In this document: positions 1-5,090 of the stretch, piece after piece
Position numbering within the stretch: the stretch's first letter is position 1
How the letters are laid out: the number at the start of each line of letters is the position of its first letter
From: Coriobacteriaceae bacterium
GTDB lineage: Bacteria; Actinomycetota; Coriobacteriia; Coriobacteriales; Eggerthellaceae
Direction: 5' to 3'
NCBI GenBank assembly: GCA_004555335.1
Contig: SFII01000105.1
Span: 1 to 5,090 of the forward strand
DNA: 5,090 nt
Translations under genes and position numbers: made by a program
Notes under the pieces: generated by a model
What the model was told of the DNA's origin: nothing
The model's database searches: none
What the model saw: the letters and a program-made list of their open reading frames with translations, nothing else

Positions 1-110
1 CCCCGTCCAGAGCAAGCCCAAACCGAGCAAGGGGCATGCCCGGAAAAGCGAAAGCAGCTCCGTTTTTCGACGAAGCCGCCCGCGATGGCTCTTCCGAGAA
101 ATCAGGAACG
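1..110. other. Region downstream of the lipoprotein gene, no supported gene
   Basis: This short stretch follows the lipoprotein stop codon on the minus strand. It contains a 10-base palindrome at 32-41 (GGGCATGCCC) and a 7-base direct repeat GAGCAAG at 10-16 and 25-31. I see no convincing intrinsic terminator for the minus-strand operon, because no strong stem is followed by a U-run in that direction. Two minus-strand frames stay open to the window edge, one with an ATG at 37, but neither has a ribosome binding site. Whether another operon gene begins just beyond the edge cannot be decided here. Confidence 0.4.
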
Positions 111-2021
111 TTATAAGCCCCTGCCTCGAGCCGTGCCCGCACCTTCCGCAGCAGTGGATGCGGAAGCAGCCAACTGCGTGCTGCTTCCGCCTTCAACGCT
201 TCCCGACTGCGAAAATCCGTCCGAATCGGCATCCGATACGGTTCCGCCCACTACCAGCGAATACTGCGCACCGTCTTCCATCCCAGGGCAGGAAGCGCAT
301 ACCCAGCTGAAGTTATTAATCGCCTTCAGGGAAACCATCACCTTGCCGTTAGTATCTACCAGGCATACGTCGTCGCCTGCAGAACCCGAGACACTCGCAG
401 CGACCGAAGCCTGCCCGCCTCCAGTAAAGCCTTGCGCCATGCCAGCCGCACCCAGGGCAAGCACGTATCCACCGCTTATTTCTGCGCCGTATTCGTAATC
501 GATGGGCGAATCTTCGCCGGATTCGGGGCTGCACACCAGCACCGCTCCCCCGCTGATAACTAAGCTGCCATTCGAATCGATGCCGTCACCGCCCGACTCG
601 ACCAGCAAGCGCCCGCCCGAAATAGACACGATGCAGCTTTCCGATGCACCTGGCATTCCAGCGTCGACAGCCCCCTTACCACCTGCAGGGACCTGAGGAG
701 CGAACCGCCCTTCAACGCCCTTTTCGGCATCGGCATTCCCGACAGAATCGATACCCCCTTGCGGTGCAACCGATCCGTCCTGAGGAAGCTGGGGCTGACC
801 TTCGGATTCGGAAAGCTGGCCATCTTGGGCCCCCGCAGGCCGCTCGGGAAGCGCATCTCCCTCGGATACGATGCCACCTTCCTGGCTCGAGTCGCCTTCG
901 GCGGGTCGGTCGGCATCAGCCACCGCAGCGTCTGCTGACCGGCTTTCGGCAGCTTGCACTTCCGCTTCCCATCCATTGCTTGCTGTGGCATCGCGGGCGG
1001 AAGCATTGACGCCGTCGTCGTTCGAAGTCACGCGCACATCCCCGCCATTCAGATAGATCTGCTCGGCTTCCAGGCCCTCTTCGCAGGAATCGATCTGAAT
1101 CTGCCCATCGTTCACCACCAGAACGCTTTCGGCATGGACGGCATCATCGCCCGCCTCGATTGCAAAGCTGCCACCATCGATGCACACGAAACCACGTATT
1201 CCATCTTCGCCGTTGTTCGCCTTGATCGCATCCCCACCCGCGGAAAGGTCGAAGGTGCCACCAGCGATCTTCACGCTATCGCGTCCGCGCAGGGCATCCT
1301 GTTCGGAAGTCGCAGCAATAGTGCCGCCCGTTATCACCAAATCATCCTTGGTGTGGATGGCGTGGCAGCTTCCACCAGCTACATCGAGCGAACCCAACCC
1401 GTTGATGGTCAGGTCGCATTCTGCGTACAGGGCTGCATTGGGTACCCCGTCGTCTTCGGCGCTCGCATAACCCGAGCCGTCTGAAAGGAAGTTCTTAGTC
1501 CCCTCCTGAAGCGTGACGAACACCTTATCAGCCTGCTCCACGCACAATGCCGGCCCGGATTCGTTATGGATGCTCGCCACATCCAGCACGATTTGGACCT
1601 TCTGGTCCTCTGCGGTATCCACCACCAGCTGCCCGTCTTTCAGGACGCCGGAAACCACATAGGTTCCCTCTTGGGAGATAGTGACAACAGAGCCATTCGC
1701 CTGGGCACCATCACCCTGCACGCTGGCAGTTTCGCCATCGAGGGCGATTTTGGTTGCGGAGGATGCGTCATAGGAAGCATCCTTATCCCTATCCGAATAC
1801 TCGAAGTCCATGCCGTCCATATCGATTTGGATGCCCGACTGTTCCTCGCCCTCGTTTTGCGCATCCTGTTGCGCGTCGCTTTCGATCGTGTCCGACGAAG
1901 CGTCGGTGGAAACCCCGGGGTCGGTGCATCCATACCCGAACAAAACCGAACACGTCAAGATCCCAGCGAGCAGGATGCACGCCACGCTCTTCGATGGGCG
2001 TCGTCTTTTCCTCATGATCAT
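111..2021 (-). CDS. Carbohydrate-binding beta-helix lipoprotein (Cthe_2159/DUF4353-like)
   Basis: A 636-residue exported protein. The N-terminus has a basic stretch (residues 4-11), a hydrophobic core (about 13-28) and a lipobox-like GYGC ending at Cys32, so it is probably a lipoprotein; Gly at -3 makes the lipobox atypical. An acidic linker (about 33-80) follows. Residues 100-340 and 463-530 form repeated beta-helix rungs of the type V-x-I-x-GG-x-F/L-x-I ending in GGDAI, GDDAV, NDDGV or GGDGIDSNG. That pattern is typical of the Cthe_2159 (DUF4353) carbohydrate-binding family, whose founding member binds acidic plant polysaccharides. The rungs are interrupted by about 120 low-complexity residues (341-460), and the tail (about 595-636) is also low-complexity. 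The start is ATG 2021, with AGGAAGG seven bases upstream at 2029-2035; a second ATG at 2015 is possible. The reading frame stays open upstream to 2633, but that part is antisense shadow of the DUF4956 gene. Last gene of the operon. The family assignment is firm; the ligand is unknown. Confidence 0.88.
   Translation of the reverse strand: MIMRKRRRPSKSVACILLAGILTCSVLFGYGCTDPGVSTDASSDTIESDAQQDAQNEGEEQSGIQIDMDGMDFEYSDRDKDASYDASSATKIALDGETASVQGDGAQANGSVVTISQEGTYVVSGVLKDGQLVVDTAEDQKVQIVLDVASIHNESGPALCVEQADKVFVTLQEGTKNFLSDGSGYASAEDDGVPNAALYAECDLTINGLGSLDVAGGSCHAIHTKDDLVITGGTIAATSEQDALRGRDSVKIAGGTFDLSAGGDAIKANNGEDGIRGFVCIDGGSFAIEAGDDAVHAESVLVVNDGQIQIDSCEEGLEAEQIYLNGGDVRVTSNDDGVNASARDATASNGWEAEVQAAESRSADAAVADADRPAEGDSSQEGGIVSEGDALPERPAGAQDGQLSESEGQPQLPQDGSVAPQGGIDSVGNADAEKGVEGRFAPQVPAGGKGAVDAGMPGASESCIVSISGGRLLVESGGDGIDSNGSLVISGGAVLVCSPESGEDSPIDYEYGAEISGGYVLALGAAGMAQGFTGGGQASVAASVSGSAGDDVCLVDTNGKVMVSLKAINNFSWVCASCPGMEDGAQYSLVVGGTVSDADSDGFSQSGSVEGGSSTQLAASASTAAEGAGTARGRGL
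642..1001 (-). other. Low-complexity acidic insert within the lipoprotein
   Basis: This is the part of the lipoprotein gene encoding residues 341-460. It is rich in Ala, Gly, Glu, Asp, Ser, Gln and Pro, with no hydrophobic strand pattern. It lies between a rung ending NDDGVNAS and one starting at CIVSISGG, so it probably loops out of the beta-helix as a disordered segment. Glycine-rich inserts at the equivalent place are common in this family; here the composition is acidic and mixed rather than Gly/Met-rich. Confidence 0.65.
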
Positions 2022-2050
2022 TCGAAATCCTTCCTCTCGCGCGCACGGGC

Positions 2051-2746
2051 TTACAGCGAATCCTTCGCACCCGAAGCGCAGCCGAGCGAAATCCGCAGAT
2101 TGCCGTTCAAGCAGCGGAGTTGATCGATCAGGTCCTTTTCCATGCCCTTTTTCCGGAGGCGGATGCGGTATTCCAACTGATAGAGCGACCCCATACTGGC
2201 CGTCTGAACCTGAAGCAGTTCGAATTCGGACGTGAAGAAGCGCAGCGTCTCGTCGAAAATCCCGTCGAAGGAAAGGTCTTCGGGCACGGTGATGTGCAGG
2301 ATCTTGCTCGGTTGGCGGGATTTGCCAAACGGGGAAAGCACGAGTAGAAAGTTCGCCGCACCGACGACGATAGTGAAAAGCACCGCAAAACCGAGATAGC
2401 CCATACCCGTCGCCAAACCGATCGCCATTGCGAAGAAAACGCTTCCTATATCCTTGGCAGACCCTGGAATAGAACGGAACCTGACCAGGCTGAACACGCC
2501 CATCACAGCTACACCCGCACCCAGGTTGCCGTTTACGAGCATGATGACCGCCTGCACAATCAGGGGCAGCAGGGCCAACGTAACCGCAAAGCTCTTCGAA
2601 TAATCGTTCCTGAACATGTAGATTCCCGCACACGCCACGCCCAAGACGAGCGATAAGCAGCTGCAGAGCAGGAAGCTTTCCATAGACACGGCGGCCGCCA
2701 GTGAATCGGATGTGCCGAATATCGAATCGAAGTTAATACTTGGCAT
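2051..2746 (-). CDS. DUF4956 family integral membrane protein
   Basis: A 231-residue membrane protein. Hydrophobic segments lie at about 23-45, 52-72, 76-88, 102-117 and 119-139, and a soluble, probably cytoplasmic, domain follows (about 145-231). The central motif FSLVRFRSIPGSAKDI (85-100), with the following FFAMAIGLATGMGYLG, is the hallmark of DUF4956 proteins. Their biochemical function is not established; they recur next to VTC-domain polyphosphate polymerases, CotH-like kinases and Cthe_2159-like proteins. The start is ATG 2746 with GAAAGGAAGG four bases upstream (2751-2760). The gene sits 26 bases after the polymerase stop and 29 bases before the lipoprotein start, so it is the middle gene of the operon. 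I infer a role as membrane partner of the polymerase, for anchoring or moving the polymer; this is not shown by sequence. Confidence 0.9.
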   Translation of the reverse strand: MPSINFDSIFGTSDSLAAAVSMESFLLCSCLSLVLGVACAGIYMFRNDYSKSFAVTLALLPLIVQAVIMLVNGNLGAGVAVMGVFSLVRFRSIPGSAKDIGSVFFAMAIGLATGMGYLGFAVLFTIVVGAANFLLVLSPFGKSRQPSKILHITVPEDLSFDGIFDETLRFFTSEFELLQVQTASMGSLYQLEYRIRLRKKGMEKDLIDQLRCLNGNLRISLGCASGAKDSL

Positions 2747-2772
2747 TGGTCCTTCCTTTCGATCGGGGGTAA

Positions 2773-3729
2773 TTAAGAAGTGCTCGAGACCATCCGGAAG
2801 CCCGTCTTATCGAGAGCTGGAACACCGACGGCAAGCAGATGCGCCGTTCCGTATTTGGTGAAGGAACGGGAATAGACACCGCTTTCTGAAAAGGCATGAA
2901 CCAACCACAAAGGGAAAGCCGCAGAGCTTTTCACCTCCATGATGCTTTCACCCCGGCCGACAAAGGGAATCCACTCTGCGCCTTCCAAGCACAAGGACCG
3001 GCACCTGGGCCTGCCGTCGAAAGTGATACGCAAATCTCCCAGCTCCTCCCGGTATCGGAGACGGGGAACCCACGCCGTGCGCAGGTAATCAATCGCCATA
3101 CGGGGAAAAAGCCGGTCGTATCGTGCCCGTGCGGCATCTATCTCGCGGGAAATCTGCATGCTGAGCGGACAAAGGGCCTCGCACTGAAGCTGAGCGTCAG
3201 AAAGGGGATGCGCCCGGCACGACTCGCCGTAATCCCTGCCGTTCAGATAATCGACCGCAGCACCAAGCGAAAAGCAAACGCGCCGCTTGTAAACAACCCC
3301 TGCGTACTTCTTCTTCAGTTCGCAGAAGACGGGTTTCCGAAACCGATGGGTGCTTGCCCCTATACCTCCCCCGTCGACAGAGGGAGAATCGAAATGAGCC
3401 GAATACGCATCCGGGAAATGGGGAAACCCGCGGCCACCTGAGCATTCGCAAGCCGTGCGCTGTCCAGCTGAAAAGGCGTCTACCAGAGCATTTCCGCCAT
3501 CTTCCCCATAAGCGCGAAGACGGATCTTTTCCTTATAGAGCGGTTTTTCCAGGGAACGCGCAACCACTTCATCGTATTCGGTATCCAAATACAGGCTGGT
3601 AATGCGCGAGCAACCATATGAATCGGGCTGCATATACCGTGCGAGGACGCTTTCTATGGAAAACCGCTCTTCGCGTGTCACGAGATATTTCTTTTCGACC
3701 CGCTCGAAAACCTCACTGTAGGGCTTCAT
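2773..3729 (-). CDS. VTC-domain polyphosphate polymerase
   Basis: A 318-residue soluble protein of the VTC/CYTH tunnel-fold superfamily. In yeast Vtc4 this domain makes polyphosphate from the gamma-phosphate of ATP. Conserved pieces appear in order: FERVEKKYLV (8-17), SLYLDTEYDEV (45-55), KEKIRLRAYG (66-75, the basic K-x-R-x-R strand), ELKKKYAGVVYKRRV (137-151), DLRITFDGRPR (232-242), IMEVKSS (263-269, the metal-binding Glu and Lys) and RSFTKYGTAHLL (288-299). Between 75 and 132 there is an insertion of about 55 residues, where relatives usually go almost directly from the K-x-R-x-R strand to the ELKKK strand. The usual Y-D/E-R motif reads YLR at 215-217. ATG 3729 is chosen because AAAGGAGG lies nine bases upstream (3739-3746) and homology begins at once; the in-frame ATG at 3786 would add 19 unlike residues and swallow that site. 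First gene of the operon. Confidence 0.9.
   Translation of the reverse strand: MKPYSEVFERVEKKYLVTREERFSIESVLARYMQPDSYGCSRITSLYLDTEYDEVVARSLEKPLYKEKIRLRAYGEDGGNALVDAFSAGQRTACECSGGRGFPHFPDAYSAHFDSPSVDGGGIGASTHRFRKPVFCELKKKYAGVVYKRRVCFSLGAAVDYLNGRDYGESCRAHPLSDAQLQCEALCPLSMQISREIDAARARYDRLFPRMAIDYLRTAWVPRLRYREELGDLRITFDGRPRCRSLCLEGAEWIPFVGRGESIMEVKSSAAFPLWLVHAFSESGVYSRSFTKYGTAHLLAVGVPALDKTGFRMVSSTS
3337..3504 (-). other. Insertion within the VTC catalytic domain
   Basis: These bases encode residues 76-131 of the polymerase, between the conserved KEKIRLRAYG and ELKKKYAGVVYKRR strands. The segment is rich in Gly, Ser, Ala and His and contains two Cys residues at 94 and 96 (ACEC). The reading frame is intact on both sides and the key basic residues are kept, so this is an in-frame insertion, not a break in the gene. 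Its extent is judged from memory of the family pattern. Confidence 0.55.
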
Positions 3730-3797
3730 GGCAGGTTCCCTCCTTTCGGATCGGCTGTTATGCCAATCGAAGCAGGCAGCCCGCACGCATTCCCCGC

Positions 3798-3925
3798 ATC
3801 AAGTAATCAGGGTGTCATCAGACAAAACGCCCGATTTTGCGGCAGTTACCCCACCTGGATCGAAAAACCCCGATCAAGGCTTCAGGCGACCATGTCGGCC
3901 GCAAAACGACTGCATCGGCTGCACT
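3798..3925. repeat. Candidate dispersed intergenic repeat, possible relic of a small ORF
   Basis: Within the leader of the polymerase operon. Read on the minus strand, one frame encodes TWSPEALIG and another, one base shifted, encodes FDPGGVTAAKSGVLSDDTLIT (split here as FDPGGVTAAK and SGVLSDDTLIT) followed by a stop. The two join if one base is removed from the homopolymers at 3863-3871. The peptide and DNA seem familiar to me from intergenic regions of Eggerthellaceae genomes, but that is recollection and was not checked. Small inverted repeats lie at 3823-3839 (CAAAA-N7-TTTTG) and 3858-3875 (GATCG-N8-CGATC), and a 9-base imperfect tandem (CTGCATCGG, CTGCACTGG) at 3910-3927. Confidence 0.3.
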
Positions 3926-3952
3926 GGTTGTTAATGGAGAGAAACCCCCGTT

Positions 3953-3981
3953 CGAATACGAGTACATCCCGGTCTTGTAAA
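3953..3981 (-). promoter_or_regulatory. Weak alternative sigma-70-like promoter for the polymerase operon
   Basis: On the minus strand TTTACA (3981-3976, five of six to TTGACA) is followed after 17 bases by TATTCG (3958-3953, three of six to TATAAT). The spacing is ideal but the -10 is poor, and the -35 overlaps the U-run of the upstream hairpin. It would give a leader of roughly 215 bases. Listed only as an alternative to the operator-linked promoter at 4057-4091. Confidence 0.2.
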
Positions 3982-4032
3982 AATGTGGCGGCGCGGCGCT
4001 TGGAGAAGGTCATTCCCAAGCAACACCGCGCC
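3979..4032 (-). terminator. Leader hairpin with U-run (attenuator or terminator candidate)
   Basis: An inverted repeat spans 3990-4032. Outer arms of 7 bp (GGCGCGG 3990-3996 and CCGCGCC 4026-4032) and inner arms of 6 bp (GCTTGG 3998-4003 and CCAAGC 4016-4021) enclose a 12-base loop, with an internal bulge of one base against four. On the minus strand the stem is followed, after six bases, by TTTTT (3983-3979). The distance to the U-run is longer than in a classical intrinsic terminator, so efficiency is uncertain. It lies only about 20 bases downstream of the predicted operon start site, so it could attenuate the operon, or stop transcription coming from elsewhere. Confidence 0.45.
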
Positions 4033-4056
4033 TATACCGGAGAAGGGGTGACACGA

Positions 4057-4091
4057 ATACTATCCCCCCACACTGAAATAATCCTGAAAGC
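4057..4091 (-). promoter_or_regulatory. Predicted regulator-dependent promoter of the polymerase operon
   Basis: On the minus strand the direct repeat TTTCA-N6-TTTCA (4089-4085 and 4078-4074, period 11) is followed by 11 bases and then TAGTAT (4062-4057), a four-of-six match to a -10 box with the key T, A and final T kept. No -35 hexamer is needed in such a design: PhoB-type activators bind an 11-base-period direct repeat that replaces the -35. Transcription would begin near 4050 and leave a leader of about 320 bases before the polymerase start. The operator is visible in sequence; its use by the adjacent regulator is inferred. Confidence 0.5.
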
Positions 4092-4321
4092 ACCAAGCCC
4101 CGCCCCTGGAACCTGCGAAGGCGCGCAAGGAAGCCCGAAGCCGACAAACTACGCCCTGCGCCTCGCGTAGGAAACTCCGGGAACATGGGGACTCGGAAAA
4201 ATCCCTCCAAGGTGCTTCGTGCACCCCTTTCGGAACAGCCGCCGATTCCTGAAGAAAGGCAACCCGGCAGTCCGCCCCGACATCCAGGAGCCGACACGAA
4301 AACGCTTTCAGGATGATTTCA
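4074..4321. repeat. Long-range inverted repeat, two 18-base arms
   Basis: The left arm TGAAATAATCCTGAAAGC (4074-4091) and right arm GCTTTCAGGATGATTTCA (4304-4321) are reverse complements at 17 of 18 positions and are separated by 212 bases. Both arms are internally repeated with an 11-base period and each has a -10-like hexamer 11 bases outside it, which favours paired operators over transposon ends. No matching target-site duplication flanks the arms. Confidence 0.8.
4092..4303. other. Spacer between the divergent promoters, no supported gene
   Basis: The 212 bases between the two operator-like arms carry no ORF with a ribosome binding site or recognisable product. Two small inverted repeats are visible: CTACGC/GCGTAG with a 10-base loop (4149-4170) and GGTGC/GCACC with a 5-base loop (4211-4225). 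Neither is followed by a good U-run. Additional regulator sites could exist here, but I see no third copy of the TTTCA-N6-TTTCA pattern. Confidence 0.5.
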
Positions 4322-4338
4322 AATCCCGCAGCTACAAT
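4304..4338 (+). promoter_or_regulatory. Predicted autoregulated promoter of the response regulator gene
   Basis: TTTCA-N6-TTTCA (4306-4310 and 4317-4321, period 11) is followed after 11 bases (4322-4332) by TACAAT (4333-4338), a five-of-six match to the -10 consensus. There is no recognisable -35 at 16-18 bases upstream, as expected if a bound OmpR-family protein replaces it. The start site would be near 4345, about 60 bases ahead of the GTG start, which also argues against upstream start codons. The layout matches the divergent copy base for base in spacing. Confidence 0.55.
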
Positions 4339-4404
4339 ATGCCCGAGAGAAACCCCGCAGCGATGCGGCCTATTCCAGAGAAAAGCATTCGAGAACGGAG
4401 AGGC

Positions 4405-5079
4405 GTGCAGATACTGATTGTCGAAGACGACCGGAGCCTGGCTGCGGCGCTTGCGCGTATCCTGGAGGATAACGGCTACACGGTCGACATGGTCCACGAT
4501 GGGCAGCAAGGGATCCTGTACGGGCAATCCGACTTGTACGACGTGATCATCCTTGACGTGATGCTCCCCAAGAAAGATGGCTTCACCGTCACTGCCGAAC
4601 TGCGCAGGTCGCATATCAGCACACCCATCCTGCTGCTGACGGCCCGCGATGCCATCCCCGACAAGATCGCCGGCTATGATTCCGGTGCCGACGACTACAT
4701 GACCAAACCCTTTTCTCCAAAGGAGCTGATGGCGCATTTACGCGCATTGACCCGAAGGCAAGGGGAAGTGGTCTTCGAAAAGCTTGCCGTAGGCGATTTG
4801 GAGCTGGACCTGGAAAGCTGCGACCTTTCATGCGGACCAAAGACTATACGCTTAAGCTATAAGGAATTCGCCGTCGCGCGCGCCTTCCTGAGCAATCCCG
4901 GCGTGATCCTTTCAAAGGATGCGCTCATCTCCAAAGCGTGGGATGCCGAATCGAGCACGACGGATAACAACGTGGAAGCCTACGTCTCCTTCTTGAGAAA
5001 GAAGCTTGCCCACCTGGGTTCGACGACTAGAATCGAAACGATCAGAAAGGTCGGATACCGATTAATCCAGGAAGGCTAA
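4405..5079 (+). CDS. OmpR/PhoB-family response regulator
   Basis: A 224-residue two-component response regulator and DNA-binding transcription factor. The receiver domain (1-about 115) has the full active site: acidic pair Asp8-Asp9 in ILIVEDD, phosphoacceptor Asp51 in IILDVMLPKKDG, Thr79 in LLLTARD, and Lys101 in DDYMTKPF. The C-terminal winged helix (about 127-224) shows LSYKEFAVARAFLSNPGVILSKDALISKAW, here in parts LSYKEFAVARAFL and NPGVILSKDALISKAW, then DNNVEAYVSFLRKKL and the terminal IRKVGYRLIQ wing. Its length is typical of the family. GTG 4405 is chosen because the protein then begins MQILIVEDD as family members do, with GGAG at 4397-4400; in-frame ATGs at 4219, 4339 and 4363 would add unmatched residues, and 4219 lies upstream of the predicted promoter. 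Divergent from the polymerase operon and probably its regulator; the signal is unknown. Confidence 0.95.
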   Translation: MQILIVEDDRSLAAALARILEDNGYTVDMVHDGQQGILYGQSDLYDVIILDVMLPKKDGFTVTAELRRSHISTPILLLTARDAIPDKIAGYDSGADDYMTKPFSPKELMAHLRALTRRQGEVVFEKLAVGDLELDLESCDLSCGPKTIRLSYKEFAVARAFLSNPGVILSKDALISKAWDAESSTTDNNVEAYVSFLRKKLAHLGSTTRIETIRKVGYRLIQEG

Positions 5080-5082
5080 GCT

Positions 5083-5090
5083 GTGCTCGC
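5083..5090 (+). CDS. Probable start of a sensor histidine kinase gene (cut by window edge)
   Basis: Three bases after the regulator's stop codon a GTG at 5083 is preceded by AGGAAGG (5069-5075) with a seven-base gap, matching the ribosome binding sites of the neighbouring genes. Only two full codons are visible, so the product cannot be read. A histidine kinase is inferred solely from the usual regulator-kinase gene order. Translation is probably coupled to the regulator. Confidence 0.4.

Noticed and set aside
1..37. Possible minus-strand gene starting at ATG 37 and running off the window
   Set aside because: Only about 12 codons are visible, without a ribosome binding site or recognisable product.
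41..67. Plus-strand terminator: CGGA/TCCG stem followed by TTTTT at 63-67
   Set aside because: The stem is only 4 bp with a 14-base loop, and no plus-strand gene is known to end here.
954..1484. Plus-strand ORF of 176 residues inside the lipoprotein gene
   Set aside because: Antisense shadow of a repetitive beta-helix gene; no start signal and no known fold.
2022..2633. Upstream extension of the lipoprotein reading frame, giving an 840-residue ORF from 2633
   Set aside because: It overlaps the well-supported DUF4956 gene on the same strand in another frame, and the extension has no signal peptide or homology; ATG 2021 has a good ribosome binding site and begins a lipoprotein signal.
3941..3960. 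T-loop-like GTTCGAATAC suggesting a tRNA
   Set aside because: The flanking bases do not form a T-stem, and no acceptor stem or anticodon arm can be found around it.
3760..4170. Plus-strand ORF of 136 residues in the intergenic region
   Set aside because: No ribosome binding site, low-complexity basic composition, no recognisable domain, and it overlaps the hairpin and operator-like site; probably a chance ORF in GC-rich DNA.
4074..4321. A 248-base miniature transposon bounded by the 18-base inverted repeats
   Set aside because: No flanking target-site duplication is visible, and the 11-base internal period plus matched -10 spacing are better explained by paired operators; genome copy number could reopen this.
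4219..4404. N-terminal extension of the response regulator from ATG 4219 (62 residues)
   Set aside because: The extension is unlike any receiver domain, spans the predicted promoter, and the family start MQILIVEDD coincides with GTG 4405.
4060..4737. Minus-strand ORF of 225 residues antisense to the response regulator
   Set aside because: Shadow of the regulator's codon pattern; no family resemblance and no ribosome binding site.

Overview
The window reads as a chromosomal segment of a fairly GC-rich bacterium, most likely an actinobacterium of the class Coriobacteriia (Eggerthellaceae-like: Eggerthella, Gordonibacter, Slackia or relatives). This rests on codon use, on the gene set and on family resemblance of the proteins; it is inference, because there is no rRNA or other marker gene here.

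Layout: a three-gene operon on the minus strand fills 111-3729. In order of transcription it encodes a VTC-type polyphosphate polymerase (3729-2773), a DUF4956 integral membrane protein (2746-2051) and a secreted carbohydrate-binding, beta-helix lipoprotein of the Cthe_2159/DUF4353 type (2021-111). The genes are 26 and 29 bases apart and each has a purine-rich Shine-Dalgarno sequence. Divergent from it, on the plus strand, lies an OmpR/PhoB-family response regulator (4405-5079). Its stop is followed after three bases by a GTG with a well-placed ribosome binding site, probably the start of the partner sensor kinase, which is cut by the window edge.

The 675 bases between the divergent units hold no convincing gene but do hold structure. 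Two near-identical 18-base sites (17/18 match) lie in inverted orientation at 4074-4091 and 4304-4321. Each is itself a direct repeat TTTCA-N6-TTTCA with an 11-base period, the usual architecture of an OmpR-family binding site. Each is followed, after exactly 11 bases, by a -10-like hexamer pointing outward (TAGTAT toward the polyphosphate operon, TACAAT toward the regulator). The simplest reading is a pair of activator-dependent promoters through which the regulator controls both itself and the divergent operon. The operon-side leader is about 320 bases long. It begins with a strong GC-rich hairpin followed by a U-run (possible attenuator or terminator) and includes a stretch that may be a dispersed intergenic repeat.

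How the genes may work together (inference): the cytoplasmic polymerase makes polyphosphate or a related polyanion, the DUF4956 protein supplies a membrane component, and the lipoprotein acts outside the membrane, all under two-component control. No such function has been shown here. The polymerase carries a roughly 55-residue insertion between two conserved catalytic-tunnel strands, and the lipoprotein carries a roughly 120-residue acidic disordered insert between beta-helix rungs.
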